From contig JAKOGI010000122.1 of assembly GCA_029747015.1 (NCBI GenBank), positions 1 through 64,000 on the forward strand: 64,000 bases of DNA, in the 5' to 3' direction. Source of the stretch: Carnegiea gigantea. Lineage: Eukaryota; Streptophyta; Magnoliopsida; Caryophyllales; Cactaceae. Every line of letters begins with the position of its first letter. The stretch's first letter is position 1. A program made the position numbers and the translations under genes. Below the pieces are notes generated by a model. It had not been told where the DNA came from. It searched no databases and was given only the letters and a program-made list of their open reading frames with translations. This document shows, in pieces, positions 23,206-34,777 of the stretch.

Positions 23206-25608
23206 CCTTAGTTTAAGAATATGGAGTTACTGGAGAATTTGCAAGCTAAATAAATTCATCTAATTAATTTTCTTTGGTTAACAACTTAAAGTAGTTAAAA
23301 TAACCAAATTACATAGAACACCCCATGTGGACTGATGCTCAAGTGCTACAATGACAAATCATATGCTTGTGGTTTAGATCCAATCACTAAAAAAAAAAAA
23401 AAATACAACATCTTGACACCACTAGCAATGAAATTATGGATAGCAGCACAGACCAGAGGGCCTACGGTTGGCCAACCATCTTTGACGTTAGGTATAGAAA
23501 ACATTGAATTTTTGATCTCTTGATCTAGAAAAGGAAGACAAAGTTTAAACTGCTGATCAACTAAGAGAACAAGTCCCGATTGTACAATATAAGAGTTAAT
23601 TTTAGTCCTATATGTCATTTGCTTTCCCAAGAGCTCTTTTGTAAACTTTTAACATAACTTTAGTAGCAGCTTCAGAGCCCTCTACTCAGGCCCCTATATT
23701 ATCTTGTAAAGGGTGAATATATGGAGCATATTTCCTTTGCTTAGCTCCAGCAAAGAATGGCTTAGTACTATCATCCTGTTATAAGAGTGTACATTTTTTG
23801 AACTATACTCTGAATAGTTTATTTAAAAGTGCAAGAACTCTTCAAAAAGGCTTCAAATCTATATAAATGGCTTTCCTTATATGTGAAACTTTACGTTGAT
23901 TTTGTCTTGATTTAAATGGAGGTTTAAAGCATTCTAAGCAACTTTATCACTCCGATATTATAAGGAAGATAAGTAGTGATATAAGCAAGACGTGTAGAGT
24001 CTGACCATCATACCATAGCTAGAAAGACTTGCTCTCTACCATAGGTGCAACCAGGGAGCAATTAGGTATGCTTGTGATTGCTTAATATTCTTTGATTAAA
24101 TAATAATCAAGCATGGCTACAACTTATTGCATTATATGTAATAAGTTTAGTTTTTCGGGATGCAAATTATCCATTAAGCGTGTTGTTGATTTATTCAGCT
24201 GATTTCTTTTAGCAATGTTATCAGCAGCTATCAGGCAAATTATATGTATGTATACTTATATTAATGAGTTTAGAGATGTGATGTGATGTATTGATAGCCT
24301 TTTGGGTAAGTGTGAGTGTGATTCTTGAGTACATGTATTATACGTTGTCAAGCTTCTGTTCTAAATGGAAATGTGAGCCAACCATCTCATTAGATACTAA
24401 TCTTTTACTTGTTGGAGTTGTAATAGTTCAAGATGTAGAGCATGTGTGCTTTGGGTGGGTAATCCATCCAACTGTAAATTGATTTAGCTAATTCTTATTG
24501 ATATTAATAGTTTTTCTACTCCGGGATATGGCACGTAGAGTTATGGTCTCGGACATGTGGCCACCGAGGTTGTTCAATATGCACTCTAAGTTTTTACTAT
24601 TATAGGTACCAAGTGTAGGGCTATAAGCCTAAGACAAGGTCAATTTTTAAGTGGTACTCATGTGACTCTTTCCCTTCACTTATTTACAACCGCATGTAGC
24701 TCACGTTACTCTTGCCCCCTTGATTTTTTCTTTCTTCTCTCTCTTTTTTTCCCCCAAGAAACGCAAGAGCCTCCCTCCATCCTCTTTCTTCTTCTTTATT
24801 CTTCCCAGCCATAAACATCCCTTCTTTATTTCTGTTTCTTTCTCTCTCCTTCTTCGTCCTCCATTAGCCATGTCATCATCATCATAACATTGAAGGCCAA
24901 CTAATTCCAATCTAGTTCAGCATTCGTAAGTTTTATGATGGTTTACACAGGGAATTAATCGAAGGGCCTATGTTTTTTTTTTTGGGGGGGTTGTATGACG
25001 CAGAAGCAAGCTGGATTGAAGAAGAAGGAGTGTGTAGTAGACGGTAGCTTTGAGTTTTAAATTTTCATTTTTCTTTCAATTGTATTATCAATTTCAGACC
25101 TGGAATTCTTGTTCTTAGTTTGTTAGTCGAACTAGATGTTGATTCAATTATGGGTGGAATTGCACTTTTGGTTTAAAAGTTGCAAGCAAGGGGTCTATTT
25201 TCGTATTTCACTTGGTGTTCCATACAGATTAAAGTTGTGTTTCAAACTCATCCTTTGCTCTAAATTAAATCTAGAAACTGGGATTCTATTCTAGCCCGGG
25301 TTGGATGAGCTTGAAGTTTGGCTTGGGCTCATTTTCGCTCCTTTGTTTGAACTTGCTACTCACTTATGTACTCCTTGCATTTAGGTTGAATGAATAACAG
25401 TTGAACAAGCATGATTTGCAATTTGAGACATTTGCATTTGGGGACCTTTCTCCTCTTTCGTGTCTCTTTTCAGTAGTTGGATTTGTTAGTTTCGCATTAT
25501 GAATCTAATAAAGTCTTTCAATAAGAGACTACAAAAGTTAGGCTAGTGTATCTTTCTTTCGTTTTTTTTCCTTAGTTCAAAATATGGGTCTGCTGGTGAG
25601 TTAGCAAG
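23206..25608. repeat. Array unit 7 and truncated start of unit 8
   Basis: Unit 7 runs to about 25,570. The next unit starts with its TTAGTTCAAAATATGGGTCT marker but is cut after TGAGTTAGCAAG at 25,608 by the minus-strand LTR. I do not find the array again to the right. Confidence 0.8.
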
Positions 25609-26860
25609 TCGATACAAGCCGCAAGCGCACAGTGGTGTTGTAGCTATTTAAGGTCGATTCCACAGACACTAGGTGAAACTACTGGGTTATATCCCCTTAA
25701 GAAATGGTTTCGAATTAACAATTTCTAATACACTAATTTTAAATCAATTTAAGAAAAATATCTAGGAATTCATATAGTTATGAAAGAAAATTGGATCAAA
25801 AATAATGAACATGTGCTTTCTTCTAATTGGTTAATTCCGAGAAATTGTAATCTTTTCGAGAAACTTGATCTATTCTTTCGAAATCAATCAAATTTGCCTA
25901 AACTAAGCAAACGTCGCTCTTTCAAACTATTTTGACTTAATCCAAGTTTAATATTTTCGATTGCTTAATTCGGATCCTCCCAACTTAACAATCTCTCTTT
26001 CGAGACGAGGCAACAATACGTTCTAATAAGCAGCCCAACAACCAAATGTTGTCTTTCAAATGTTCACTCGATTGTTTCAAATGTGCAAGCAAATTTTGGT
26101 CAGAAATCCACTCACAACATATCAAACACTTAATAGAACGAAATCAAACCAATTATAAAATTAAGCACAATTGAATAAACTGAAACATGATCCAATAATA
26201 ATTCCACAAACTACTAAATTCCTAGACAAACTAAAACTACTCAAACATGATAAAAGGTTAAACAACTAACTACTCTAAATTGATAAATCTAAGGAAGAAA
26301 AAAAAGAAGAGAAGAAAGAAGAATTGCTCAGCCAAAAATTGAGCTTGAACCGTCGTGCAAACCCGGGATGGAATCCTTGCATCTTCACTTCAACTCACTC
26401 TTTTTCTCCCCTTAATCTAATCTAAACTAATCTAAGAGAGCAAAGGAGAATGGAATGATGGGAATTGTGTTTTTCAGCAGCCTACGGATGCCCTATTTAT
26501 AGGAAAACCAAATCAATCTCAGCCACACGACGCGAGAAAACGAAGAGACTAGGAGTTACACCTCCGCCATGGTCCGTGGGGTTCACCATAGTCTGACTGT
26601 GGTCTGCGCTGGATCGTCATTCTTCTGTTTTTCTTCCCTTCCACAGGCATAATAACTCAGGGGCATCCATGATGAGTCAAAATACACCTATATAGGGTCA
26701 AATACTGGGTAAAAGGGCCTAAAATCCTGTAAAATACATCAAACAACCATACCCAAGTATAAATTGAAAATAGGAGTATAAATAATGACTTAAAGCACAA
26801 TATTCTTAAAAAAAGGACATAAAATAGCCCTAAAATGATATACATATTGAGCACTTATCA
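25609..26860 (-). mobile_element. Minus-strand gypsy-type 3' LTR
   Basis: Read on the minus strand the LTR starts TGATAAGTGC (plus-strand GCACTTATCA at 26,851-26,860). It is preceded by a polypurine tract (plus-strand AACTCCCCTATAG, 26,861-26,873). It ends at 25,609 in a GC-rich segment containing CGCAAGCGCAC and ATTCCACAGACACTAGG on the plus strand, a motif type common in Tat/Athila-lineage LTRs. Length is about 1,250 bp. No second LTR is visible to the right, so the element is 5'-truncated. Confidence 0.75.
26493..26502 (-). promoter_or_regulatory. TATA box of the minus-strand LTR
   Basis: On the minus strand the sequence reads CTATAAATAG, followed by GGC, a canonical plant TATA box. It lies about 360 bp into the LTR, where U3 would end. 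Confidence 0.6.
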
Positions 26861-27576
26861 AACTCCCCTATAGTTAAACTGTTGCTTGTCCACAAGCAAA
26901 CATTATATAAAACCGGCGAAGGGAAATGCATCTAGGACTTAAAACATGAAACCTCTTTAAAGTAGGCCAGCCATATTATATCACAAGCAAGAATAGCAAT
27001 CAATGGCAACCCCAAATAGCGCTCAATACATTCCAAAATTAGAAGGATGAGAAGGTTTTCAAAAAAGTACATGACCACAAGCTCGATATCAAACTTGATC
27101 ACCCATAGAACCACAAAGCATGTCATGCAAGCATATGGAATTGATTAAAGCCAAATGGACCGGTAGAACCTCACTTTGGCAAAATGGGAATCACTCCCAC
27201 TCATGTGTTTGAAATATAACATAGGTTCACCCAAGACTCATTCCAAAGATGCAATCTACCATAGGCTTGACAAGACTCTTAAATTCTCTACCATTAAAAT
27301 GTAATGTGCATAAGACGGTTAAGAGGACTTTATTCGGGTTATAATGTGGGCTATAAGGATTAAGGGAAAGGAGTGGACAATTGAATTTGACAATGTGAAA
27401 CTACTTAGCCAAGTAACTAGGGAGCAATCAAAAAAAGGCCAATTAACCAATAAGTTCATCAACATTCCAAACTCCAACAATTCAATGAACATACCCCAAT
27501 GAATCATTTAGGAAATGAGTTGACGAAGAAGAAACACAAGCTATGTACATATCCAATGTCAATCATTTAGTTTTTC
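26861..27576 (-). other. Polypurine tract and 3' non-coding region of the minus-strand element
   Basis: Next to the LTR lies the purine tract. In minus-strand order it is preceded by CTTGTGGACAAGC, a motif that also precedes the 3' LTR of the element at 38,970 in a variant form (GAGGACAAGC). No gag, pol or integrase motif was recognised in the roughly 700 bp here, consistent with the long 3' non-coding region of this lineage. Confidence 0.55.
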
Positions 27577-27760
27577 TTGGGTTTTTTTTTTTTTTTTTTT
27601 GCTTTGCTTTTTTTTCTTGCAAGATGGCTTCATCTTCCTTTTTTTTGTTTTTTTTCTTTTCCTTGTCTTTTTTCCTTATTGCTTTTTTTGCATGATTTTC
27701 TATTTTTTTCCCCCTTTTTTTCAACATAACTTTTTTTTCATCTTTTTTTGAAACACAAAT
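27577..27760. repeat. T-rich low-complexity tract
   Basis: Runs of T broken by C, G or short TTCTTG-like islands. Minus-strand translation gives only a lysine-rich string, which I attribute to composition. Confidence 0.85.
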
Positions 27761-28398
27761 TGTAATTATTGAGAGGCATAGGATCACTAAATTTACTTAC
27801 TTGATCATGTATTGAGGGATTAGATTGCATATAAAATTACCTGGATGAGAACTCACTAGCAATATTAAGACTTACGAGTAATTTACCCTCAAATGTTACA
27901 AAGAGAAAAAAAATTTAGACATGATTTCCATCTTTAAAACATCAATTAAATAAAGAAATATATTAGTTAATACAAGAACACATTTAACCTTGTTCGTAGC
28001 GAAAGAAGCATTTAAGGAAGTTGCTCTATTTCCGGACGATGCCAAATGTATCTTATGATCAAGATTTGATGTCTTACTCTGCAAAAGTAATAGAAAACAT
28101 AATGGAAAAAACAATTATAAATATTCAACGAACATAAAAAAAAAAAAGTAAATATTGTTAGATTGGAAGCAATGCATATGAAACACAAAAATGGGTAAGC
28201 AACAGTGGAGAACCAAATGCACAATGACGTGGGAATCGCTAAGCTACAAAAATTTGTTAATATTACTTCTTCTCATAAATCATAATAAAAAAAAGTAGAA
28301 GGACAAGGACATCGTCCCTCCCTTGTATTTGCCCCTATTTTATACCCTTCACCCACCACCAGTAGCAGCAACCCATCTTCCCCTACCAACTAAAGTAT

Positions 28399-28487
28399 GG
28401 CTAGTGAATTTGGTGAGGGTAAATATAAAAGAAAAACCAACATAGCACTTCTGTTTCATTTATTTTCCCTCGCCAAATTCACTAGCC
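28399..28487. repeat. Imperfect inverted repeat, 27-bp arms
   Basis: Arms at 28,399-28,425 (starting GGCTAGTGAATTTGG) and 28,461-28,487 (ending CCAAATTCACTAGCC) pair at 25 of 27 positions around a 35-nt loop. This could be a small MITE remnant or a foldback transcript. No target duplication is obvious. Confidence 0.7.
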
Positions 28488-29394
28488 CTATATATGATCT
28501 AGCAACTTCGTCTTCGCCCTTCTCTTCATTCCCCCTTTTACCATGTAAATTTTAGCTCAATTTGAATTGCTCTCTGTGTCCTTCTCTTTCTCTCTCTTCC
28601 TGAATCATTCCTGTCATCTGATCGCTATTATTTATCCCACTATAGTCCATCACTGACTCATCATGATCTCATTATCTTTGCATAACAATTTTGATTAGAA
28701 TTGCAGATTTGGATAAAAGAATTATGCCCAGACCAACACAAAAACTATATTCAAAAAAATTATAGCATGGATTGGCAGATATCATCCAAAATTCCATTAT
28801 TTGCCTGAGTAGTATGAATTATATACGATATACTCATTCCACTCCTGCCCCACCAAGAACAAAGACTATAAATTATGAATTTTAAAAGAATAAGATTATT
28901 ATATTAGCATTGATTAACGATTACCTCCTTCTTTGGTATGGTGTTGTATGATACTGATGAGATAGAGCCATGTTGATCTAAACAAAGTTGTTGAGAAGAG
29001 CTATATTGAAGATGATAGAGAGAACGTACTACTATAGGTTGATGTGAATTGAAGGAAGAGAGGGGAAAGCAATGCGTATTTGTAGGTGTTAATTAGGGAT
29101 TGTTTTACTTCTTCATGGGCAATTGTGTCCATGTCTAAAGTGCAATATCATTTCTGCATTCTTTGGCCAAGAGACTCACATGCTTTGTTGAAGTAGAAGC
29201 AGCAAAATCCTACTTTTGTTTCTAGAGGCAGTTACCTAGAAAATTGATTTTTAAAAACAGGTTTTAGTTTTTTTAAAATACTTATGTTTGGCTTAGTTTC
29301 TATTTTTAAGGTTAAAAGCTTTAAACACCCTCTTACATGCAGAACGTGATTCCAATTGCCAAAAATGATTGCTTTACATCGGTCACCAAAAGTA

Positions 29395-29475
29395 ATGAGT
29401 ATGAGGATCGAAGCTGTGACATCCTTATCACAAGCAAGGGGCCTTCACTGCTAAGCTATCAGCAGGGAACTAATG
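29395..29475 (-). repeat. tRNA-like head of a SINE or tRNA relic
   Basis: On the minus strand an A-box-like TAGCTTAGCAGTG (29,446-29,458) is followed about 30 nt later by a B-box-like GCTTCGATCCTC (29,403-29,414). This is the spacing of a pol III internal promoter. The segment between them matches the tRNA-derived heads of plant SINEs more than a foldable tRNA. An oligo-A tail is not clear. Confidence 0.4.
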
Positions 29476-30530
29476 CTCAAAACCTATATATAATTAATGA
29501 CACTGCAGAATGAAAAGCCGACCCGTCCAATCTTCCAATCGATGACAACGTTAAACCTTCCGTCAGTTTCAACGAAACGCTGGCCAGCCCACTAATGACG
29601 ACACCGACTTACCTTCTTCTGACTTAGCTCCACCACCCAAACTTACCGACCATTCTTCCCCAAGCGTAGCTCTAACAATCTCCAGTCATCTGATCTAGAA
29701 ATGCGCCATGGCTGTCTATCATCGTCACCTATCATCATCACCATTGCCGGGACGTCAAGATTTGCCACCGTGCTGTAGAAATGGAAACGGTTGCCGCCGG
29801 CATAACATTGACGACTGCAGCCGACAAACATGGCAATTGAAGGGGAAGGGAAAGGTTTGATTATGTTCAATTGCATTTTGATAATCCAAAATTATTGAAT
29901 TAAGGGGTAATTTCAACTAATTTATCATAATTGATTAACAAGTTTGCCAATCCGAACATGAACTTGAAAAATTAATTTTCAACTAATTTATCAAATTTTT
30001 AATAATTTAAAAAACTTTATTTTCAATGCTATTTGAAAAAAGTAAACTAATAATGGACATTAAACATTGCCGCATGTATGGCTAAGATTGAGAAAATTAT
30101 GGTAATTGTTGTAATTGTCGTTCAGTGAAAATGGCTATATCCACTCCGAAAGAAAAATACTTAACAAAAATCCTAACACGAGTTTCACGTAACCAACTTT
30201 TATTATTTTATGGAAAATGAATAACCCAACCCAAGATGTATTGCTATCTTGATCTTTGTAAGAATAAATTATCTTTTGGATTAGCGAGGTTAAGGCAAAT
30301 AACTTTCCTAACCTACAATTTCTGGTAATATTTTCGAGTCATCCAACTTTGGATAAATATTTTTTTGGACCAAACTTGATCAAGCCTAGCTTTTTAAATT
30401 ACACCAAGTATCCTAAATCTTTCATATTTGCATGTTTGATCCTAATCCTTTAGAACTTACTTCCAAAATTTTTTTATTTTGGGCACATAATACTTTTTCT
30501 AATAAGTACTACTGGAGACTCTCTTTCAAT

Positions 30531-30544
30531 TGGTGTTAGAGCCA
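30531..30544 (+). promoter_or_regulatory. Pararetroviral tRNA-Met primer binding site
   Basis: TGGTGTTAGAGCCA matches the usual caulimovirid primer site TGGTATCAGAGCCA at 12 of 14 positions. The two changes may be decay. Confidence 0.65.
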
Positions 30545-30639
30545 TGTGACCCAAAAAAAAAAGTTCATGAAGTTAATTAATAATTAGTTAAGCTAAGTAA
30601 CTATGTTTAATGCTTGAGTTATAACCTACTTTCCCTAAT

Positions 30640-31705
30640 CCTAATTATTCACATATTGTTCACTCACTAGAAGGAACCACTTTATTAGTATCTCAATTAA
30701 ACCATATCACTAACATAGTTTTAGAATTAAAAGCCGAATTAGCAAAAATTAAGAGTGAAGTTAAGGAGATTAAGGAGCAATCATCAGTATCCATCTTTCT
30801 TTAGTTAACGAGATTAGACATAGTGGAAATCTACTTTAGGTATTATTACTCCATTTTAATATAAAGATCCTTCTCAAAACCCAAAAAACTAAAATCTATT
30901 TCTTTTGCATGATATAAAAATCCAAAAGAAAGTAGGAAAAAAATATCAATTGACGAATCATCTAAAAAGGCAGAGAAAGAAAAAGATAATGGAGAATAAG
31001 GAGTATAAGCTTGAACAATTGCACAATATGTTTGATAAAGAACAAAACCCGAAAGAATTAAATAAAATAATGGGTGTAATAGGTGGTAAACAAGATGTAT
31101 TATAAGAAATGAATAAATAATGTCTACTTAGAATAAATATATTAGCAAATGAATCTAATTAGACTAGAGGATTTTAATATTGTATCTTTAGAAAAAATTA
31201 GAAGAAAACCGAATAAAAAATATGGTAAAATAATTTTTGGTGATGAAATCAATGAGATTGAAGAAGAACTTAACATAAATGAAATCGACTCCAATCTAAT
31301 TCGTTCCTAAACCTGAAAACTTTGATGAACGTTCTAGAAGAAACACTCATTTTATGAGACCTAATACGTCCCAGCAGGGCATATAACTAACCTTTTGTTT
31401 GGATTTATCCTAAGAAAATCATGATCTTTGAAGAGATCAACCTTATCCCGATTAGCCAAATAGGATATATCTTAAATATTGATGGAGCACATAATGAAGA
31501 AGAAATATTTGAGCATTGAAAAGAGGCATGAATGGTGTCCTAAACTCATATACTACGATATGGACTGCTGGAAATTTCCCACACTATATCGAACATATTG
31601 TTTCTGACAATGCAGCTTGCTAGTATGGCTCATTAGATGAGGAAGGTAAAAATATATTAAGAATAATGGAAACACCAGCTGCTATGTTCAAACTATTATA
31701 TAAGG

Positions 31706-31743
<38 letters not shown>

Positions 31744-32713
31744 CTCCTCCCAGTGTGGGTCCCGCTGTTGCGGGGTTTGGGGAGATCCAACTGTAAGCAA
31801 CCTTACCTCTACCGGCATTCCTACTCGTAGAGAGGCTGATTCCAAGAGACCCACGAAATAAAAAAATTTGTGAAAATATTATATAGAAAAAAGATTTTGT
31901 AAAAACACTAAAATAGGAAAATATTTTATAGAAGAGAGATCTCAAAGCAAGGGATGACTAGGAAATAAAAAGATCAGTAGCTGAAGCTAAGAAATACAAG
32001 GACAATATATCCGAGGAAAGTAACATACCTAGACAGCCAGCGGTAAGCAACCGAGATCTCTTCTCTGAAGACATGACAACCTGCATACAAACACAACAAA
32101 CTAAAAATACCTCTACCCGCACTACGTCACAGCAGCCACAAGATAACTACGGGGTCTACTCTCAGCGCTCTAAGATCTTAATCCTATCCCGCCATGACTT
32201 CCTATCCTGAGCCACAACTTCCTATTATGTAAGGAAATCAAAACTAAATTTCTCTGAGCTAAACTTAATTCCAAAGAAAAAGCTAAAGAATGGTAAAGAA
32301 AGATTAATCACATAGAATTATGGGATATGAGATATTTGAAAAATTATATTATTGAATTTGTCAATATTATTATAAAATTTTATAAGAAAAAGATCTTTGG
32401 CAAACAAAGAGGAGAGAAATATAAAATAAAATATTATAACAATTGTAAGTGTTGGGCATGCGAAGAAGCAGGTCATTATGTAAATGAATGCAAAAATAGG
32501 AAGAATAACAAGCTTATTGAAACCTTGGGTAGTCTAGATTATGTTGAACTTAGTGAGGAAGAAGCATTAGATCTAGCCTTGAAAAGCAACAAGGGAATTG
32601 TTGAGATTGTGATAGAAGATGAATATGAAGAAACTGATAATGAACGAACTAGTTATATAATAGAAAGTAGCTTAATTAGTCTTTGTGATCTTCAAAGAGA
32701 AGATTTATTATAG
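30640..32713 (+). pseudogene. Pararetrovirus coat-protein region, disrupted
   Basis: The 5' part (about 30,687-30,800) reads as a heptad-like Leu/Ile/Lys/Glu-rich helix followed by a stop, resembling a coiled coil. A basic stretch follows (30,905-31,105). After a SINE-like insertion near 31,706, a 128-codon frame (32,327-32,713) contains the zinc knuckle CWACEEAGHYVNEC (CX2CX4HX4C, 32,450-32,491), flanked by basic residues and followed by an acidic tail. That knuckle form is the hallmark of caulimovirid coat proteins, which bind nucleic acid and form the capsid. Stops and frameshifts before and after the knuckle mean no full product is possible here. Confidence 0.75.
31706..31860 (-). mobile_element. 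SINE-like insertion with (TTG)n tail
   Basis: A (CAA)n run at 31,706-31,743 is followed by GTGTGGGTCCCGC and, further on, CAACCTTACC and GTAGAGAGGCTG. This resembles a widespread plant SINE-like repeat read in reverse, whose 3' end is a TTG tail. A short shared TATTATATA lies on both sides (before 31,704 and near 31,880) and may be the target duplication. The insertion disrupts the viral coat region. Confidence 0.45.
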
Positions 32714-32715
32714 AT

Positions 32716-33450
32716 AATGAGGATGAAGATGTCAAAGGAGGTCGGGTCCATCCTACAATTCAGAAAGACATGATCTATACAAAATTCATCTTTCAATTGA
32801 AGACTAAGTATGTATACGAAATGATAGACGGAGATTTAGAGATGAAAGACTGTGAATAAGATGTGGAAGAAGTTAATCTCATTAATTGGAAAAGCATCCT
32901 TCAGCATAACAAAGATAAAAAGTATAGGTATATCCATGTTGGAAGTGTTCAAGTAAAGATTACTCCTTTACAGTATTATGGCAAAGATATTAATCTTTAT
33001 GCTTTGCTCTGTGATATGAATATACCAAATTTAATAATCAAATTATCATAGGAATTAAGGCCAATTTATGGAATGGATCCGTAGAATTCAATTGCCAATC
33101 TAGATAATTACGTAAGTCTAAAAGATGAATTTGTCAAAACTTTCTACCCCTTAAGATAAAAATAGTTGGGTAGGACATGATAAGAAGAGGATATCCACTA
33201 AGAATATTTTGAAAAAACAATATACAAATTAGATGACACTATAGATCCAAAGACTAAGGTACTAATGATAGAAGCAAAAAAATTTGAAAGTCCTACTCCA
33301 ATGCCAAAAATCCAAAGAATGAAATTCAATCCTCAAGAGATAAAAATTGATAGGTCTTAGATATCTAGCTTTGCCAATCCTATAAAAATCAATAAGAAAA
33401 ATGTAATAAAAATGGATGAGAATGGTAAATTACCATTAAACCCCAGCTAT
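32716..33450 (+). pseudogene. Pararetrovirus movement-protein-like region, disrupted
   Basis: Fragments in and around a 62-codon frame (32,863-33,051) include KYRYIHVGSVQVKITPL and LLCDMN. These resemble the conserved core of caulimovirid (30K-type) movement proteins: a hydrophobic strand with G.V.V, then a conserved Asp. After a stop, VSLKDEF near 33,112 fits the downstream part. Movement proteins line plasmodesmal tubules. Several in-frame stops break the region (33,049-33,051 and beyond). The assignment rests on motif resemblance. Confidence 0.5.
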
Positions 33451-34009
33451 TAAGAAGCATGAGTACATGATCACGGTATGGATGACAACTTATAGGCCCC
33501 TATCATTCTAGTCCACTGGGGGAGCAATAATTGATGTGGGAGCAGGAAGATCTCTTTCTAGCTTTATGGCGAGAAGATTGATTTTTGCCTTCGTTTACTC
33601 ACGATCGTCTTCACTCCTACAGTGCCCCCATCCCCTACAGTTCGTGTCACATGTGCCACCTCTTCAGCTGTTACCAGAATAGGAGCCTCTGGTGGGACAC
33701 GGCGCTCCAAAGGAGGCTATCTCCTGCATCTAAGCCTCCTCCACTGATCTTAGCTAGCCTTGGATGCACTCCTGCATGTTTAGAAGAGGTGGTGAACCCA
33801 CTCCCTTCCTCCTCGTCAGCCTCTACTTCTGCTTGGGGTAATGATCAGGCTCAGGATCTAAAACAAGCACTTCTTGGGAGGCAACCCAAGCTTTATTGCT
33901 TTTAAAAAAAGAGACAAAAAAAAGAAGAAGAAAATAAATTAGTAAAAAAAAGGGAGGGAAAGAGTCAAAAAGTTAAAAAAAATAAGCAAATTTTGAGGTA
34001 GGCTAGGAG

Positions 34010-34160
34010 CACGGCTAACCGTACATGATACGCACGACCGCGCATTAAAGGCAGAAAGTACCTGCAGATATGCACGGCCTACCGTGCATTTTTGCACAAC
34101 CGTGCCCCCCACTTGAAAGCGCACAGCTACCTGTGCATGGTACGCACGGATGTGCACCTA
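34010..34160. repeat. GCACGG/CCGTGC palindromic motif cluster
   Basis: Short inverted motifs of the form GCACGGnnnnCCGTGC recur here, for example GCACGGCCTACCGTGC near 34,072, with degenerate relatives through 34,155. A second cluster lies in the 3' LTR (39,247-39,413). Confidence 0.6.
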
Positions 34161-34189
34161 GGTTTTCAAAAATCCCCTACCTGATACTC

Positions 34190-34520
34190 TCTATCTTTCT
34201 TCTTCTCCTCACTTCACCATCTCTCTTTCCTCATTATCTCTCTCTCTCTCTCTCTCTCAGCCTCACCTGCTCACGCCTATCACCAGCCATTGCCGCCACC
34301 TCCCGCACCTCTTTTCTCTCCCTCATGCTTTTCTCTACCTCATATAACACATCTCCCTCTCTATCGCTCTGCCCTCTCTCTTCCGGCGACCGTCCCACTT
34401 GCTGGCCGACGACAACCACCCTTTCGTCGCTATCACCAACTTCTTCGTCGGCATTTCTCTCTCCCACCAGCACTCTCTCACTCAATCACCCCTTTTTTTT
34501 CTCTCTCTCTATCCGTTCAC
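34190..34520. repeat. C/T-rich low-complexity tract including (TC)n
   Basis: A pyrimidine-rich stretch with a pure (TC)n run at 34,237-34,259. The open frames of up to 228 codons across it are serine/proline/leucine-rich and reflect composition. Confidence 0.8.
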
Positions 34521-34777
34521 TCTCCTCTCTCTCTCCTACGCTGGTTTCCAGCCACCGTTTTCCTCCACGACACTTACCCTGGCGTCTCCTATCTTCGGCT
34601 GTCACACCTCCTCTGGCACCGGCCAATCATCCCCTCTCCCTTCCAAAAATTTTCCCACACAACAGCCTCAAATCCCAACCTCCAAATTCCGTTCAATTGG
34701 GTTGCTTGGTTTCTCTTATTGGTGGAATTGGTCAATTGGCTGTGTTTTTGGATTGATTCAAGCATCATTCTATTTAA

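Larger units (their letters stand above)
53..25608. repeat. Tandem array of ~2.3-2.4-kb non-coding unit, about 8 copies
   Basis: A set of landmarks recurs in the same order and orientation. The block containing AAAGTAGTTAAAGTAACCAA recurs near 150, 4210, 6605, 8965, 12950, 15210, 20890 and 23290. The block TTGATAGCCTTTTGGG recurs near 5255, 7675, 10005, 13875, 19557, 21938 and 24293. A CCCCTT-rich block with GCAGCCACACG-like sequence recurs near 3410, 5635, 8020, 10385, 14245, 19925, 22315 and 24665. Undisturbed spacing is about 2,260-2,400 bp. Copies are clearly diverged by substitutions and small indels. No reading frame is conserved between units, so I see no protein. I do not recognise the unit; it could be a macrosatellite, a tandemly duplicated untranslated or intronic region, or concatenated non-autonomous elements. 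Confidence 0.85.
27761..30530. other. Unassigned AT-rich region
   Basis: No coding frame longer than about 77 codons and no recognised domain. It contains an imperfect hairpin (28,399-28,487) and a tRNA-like segment (29,395-29,475). The stretch 29,510-29,880 is less AT-rich and has a 77-codon minus-strand frame, but I recognise nothing in it. The left part, to roughly 27,900, may still belong to the minus-strand retroelement. Confidence 0.5.
30531..33470 (+). mobile_element. Endogenous pararetrovirus, segment 1 (leader, coat, movement region)
   Basis: Caulimoviridae-like sequence on the plus strand, from primer site through coat-protein and movement-protein-like regions. It is broken by many stops and indels. 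The right junction with the retrotransposon lies somewhere in 33,470-33,590; I cannot fix it by eye. Protease and most of the reverse transcriptase are missing from this locus. Such integrations arise by illegitimate recombination, and no integrase is expected. Confidence 0.75.

Noticed and set aside
27563..27787. Lysine-rich minus-strand frame
   Set aside because: A by-product of the T-rich tract.
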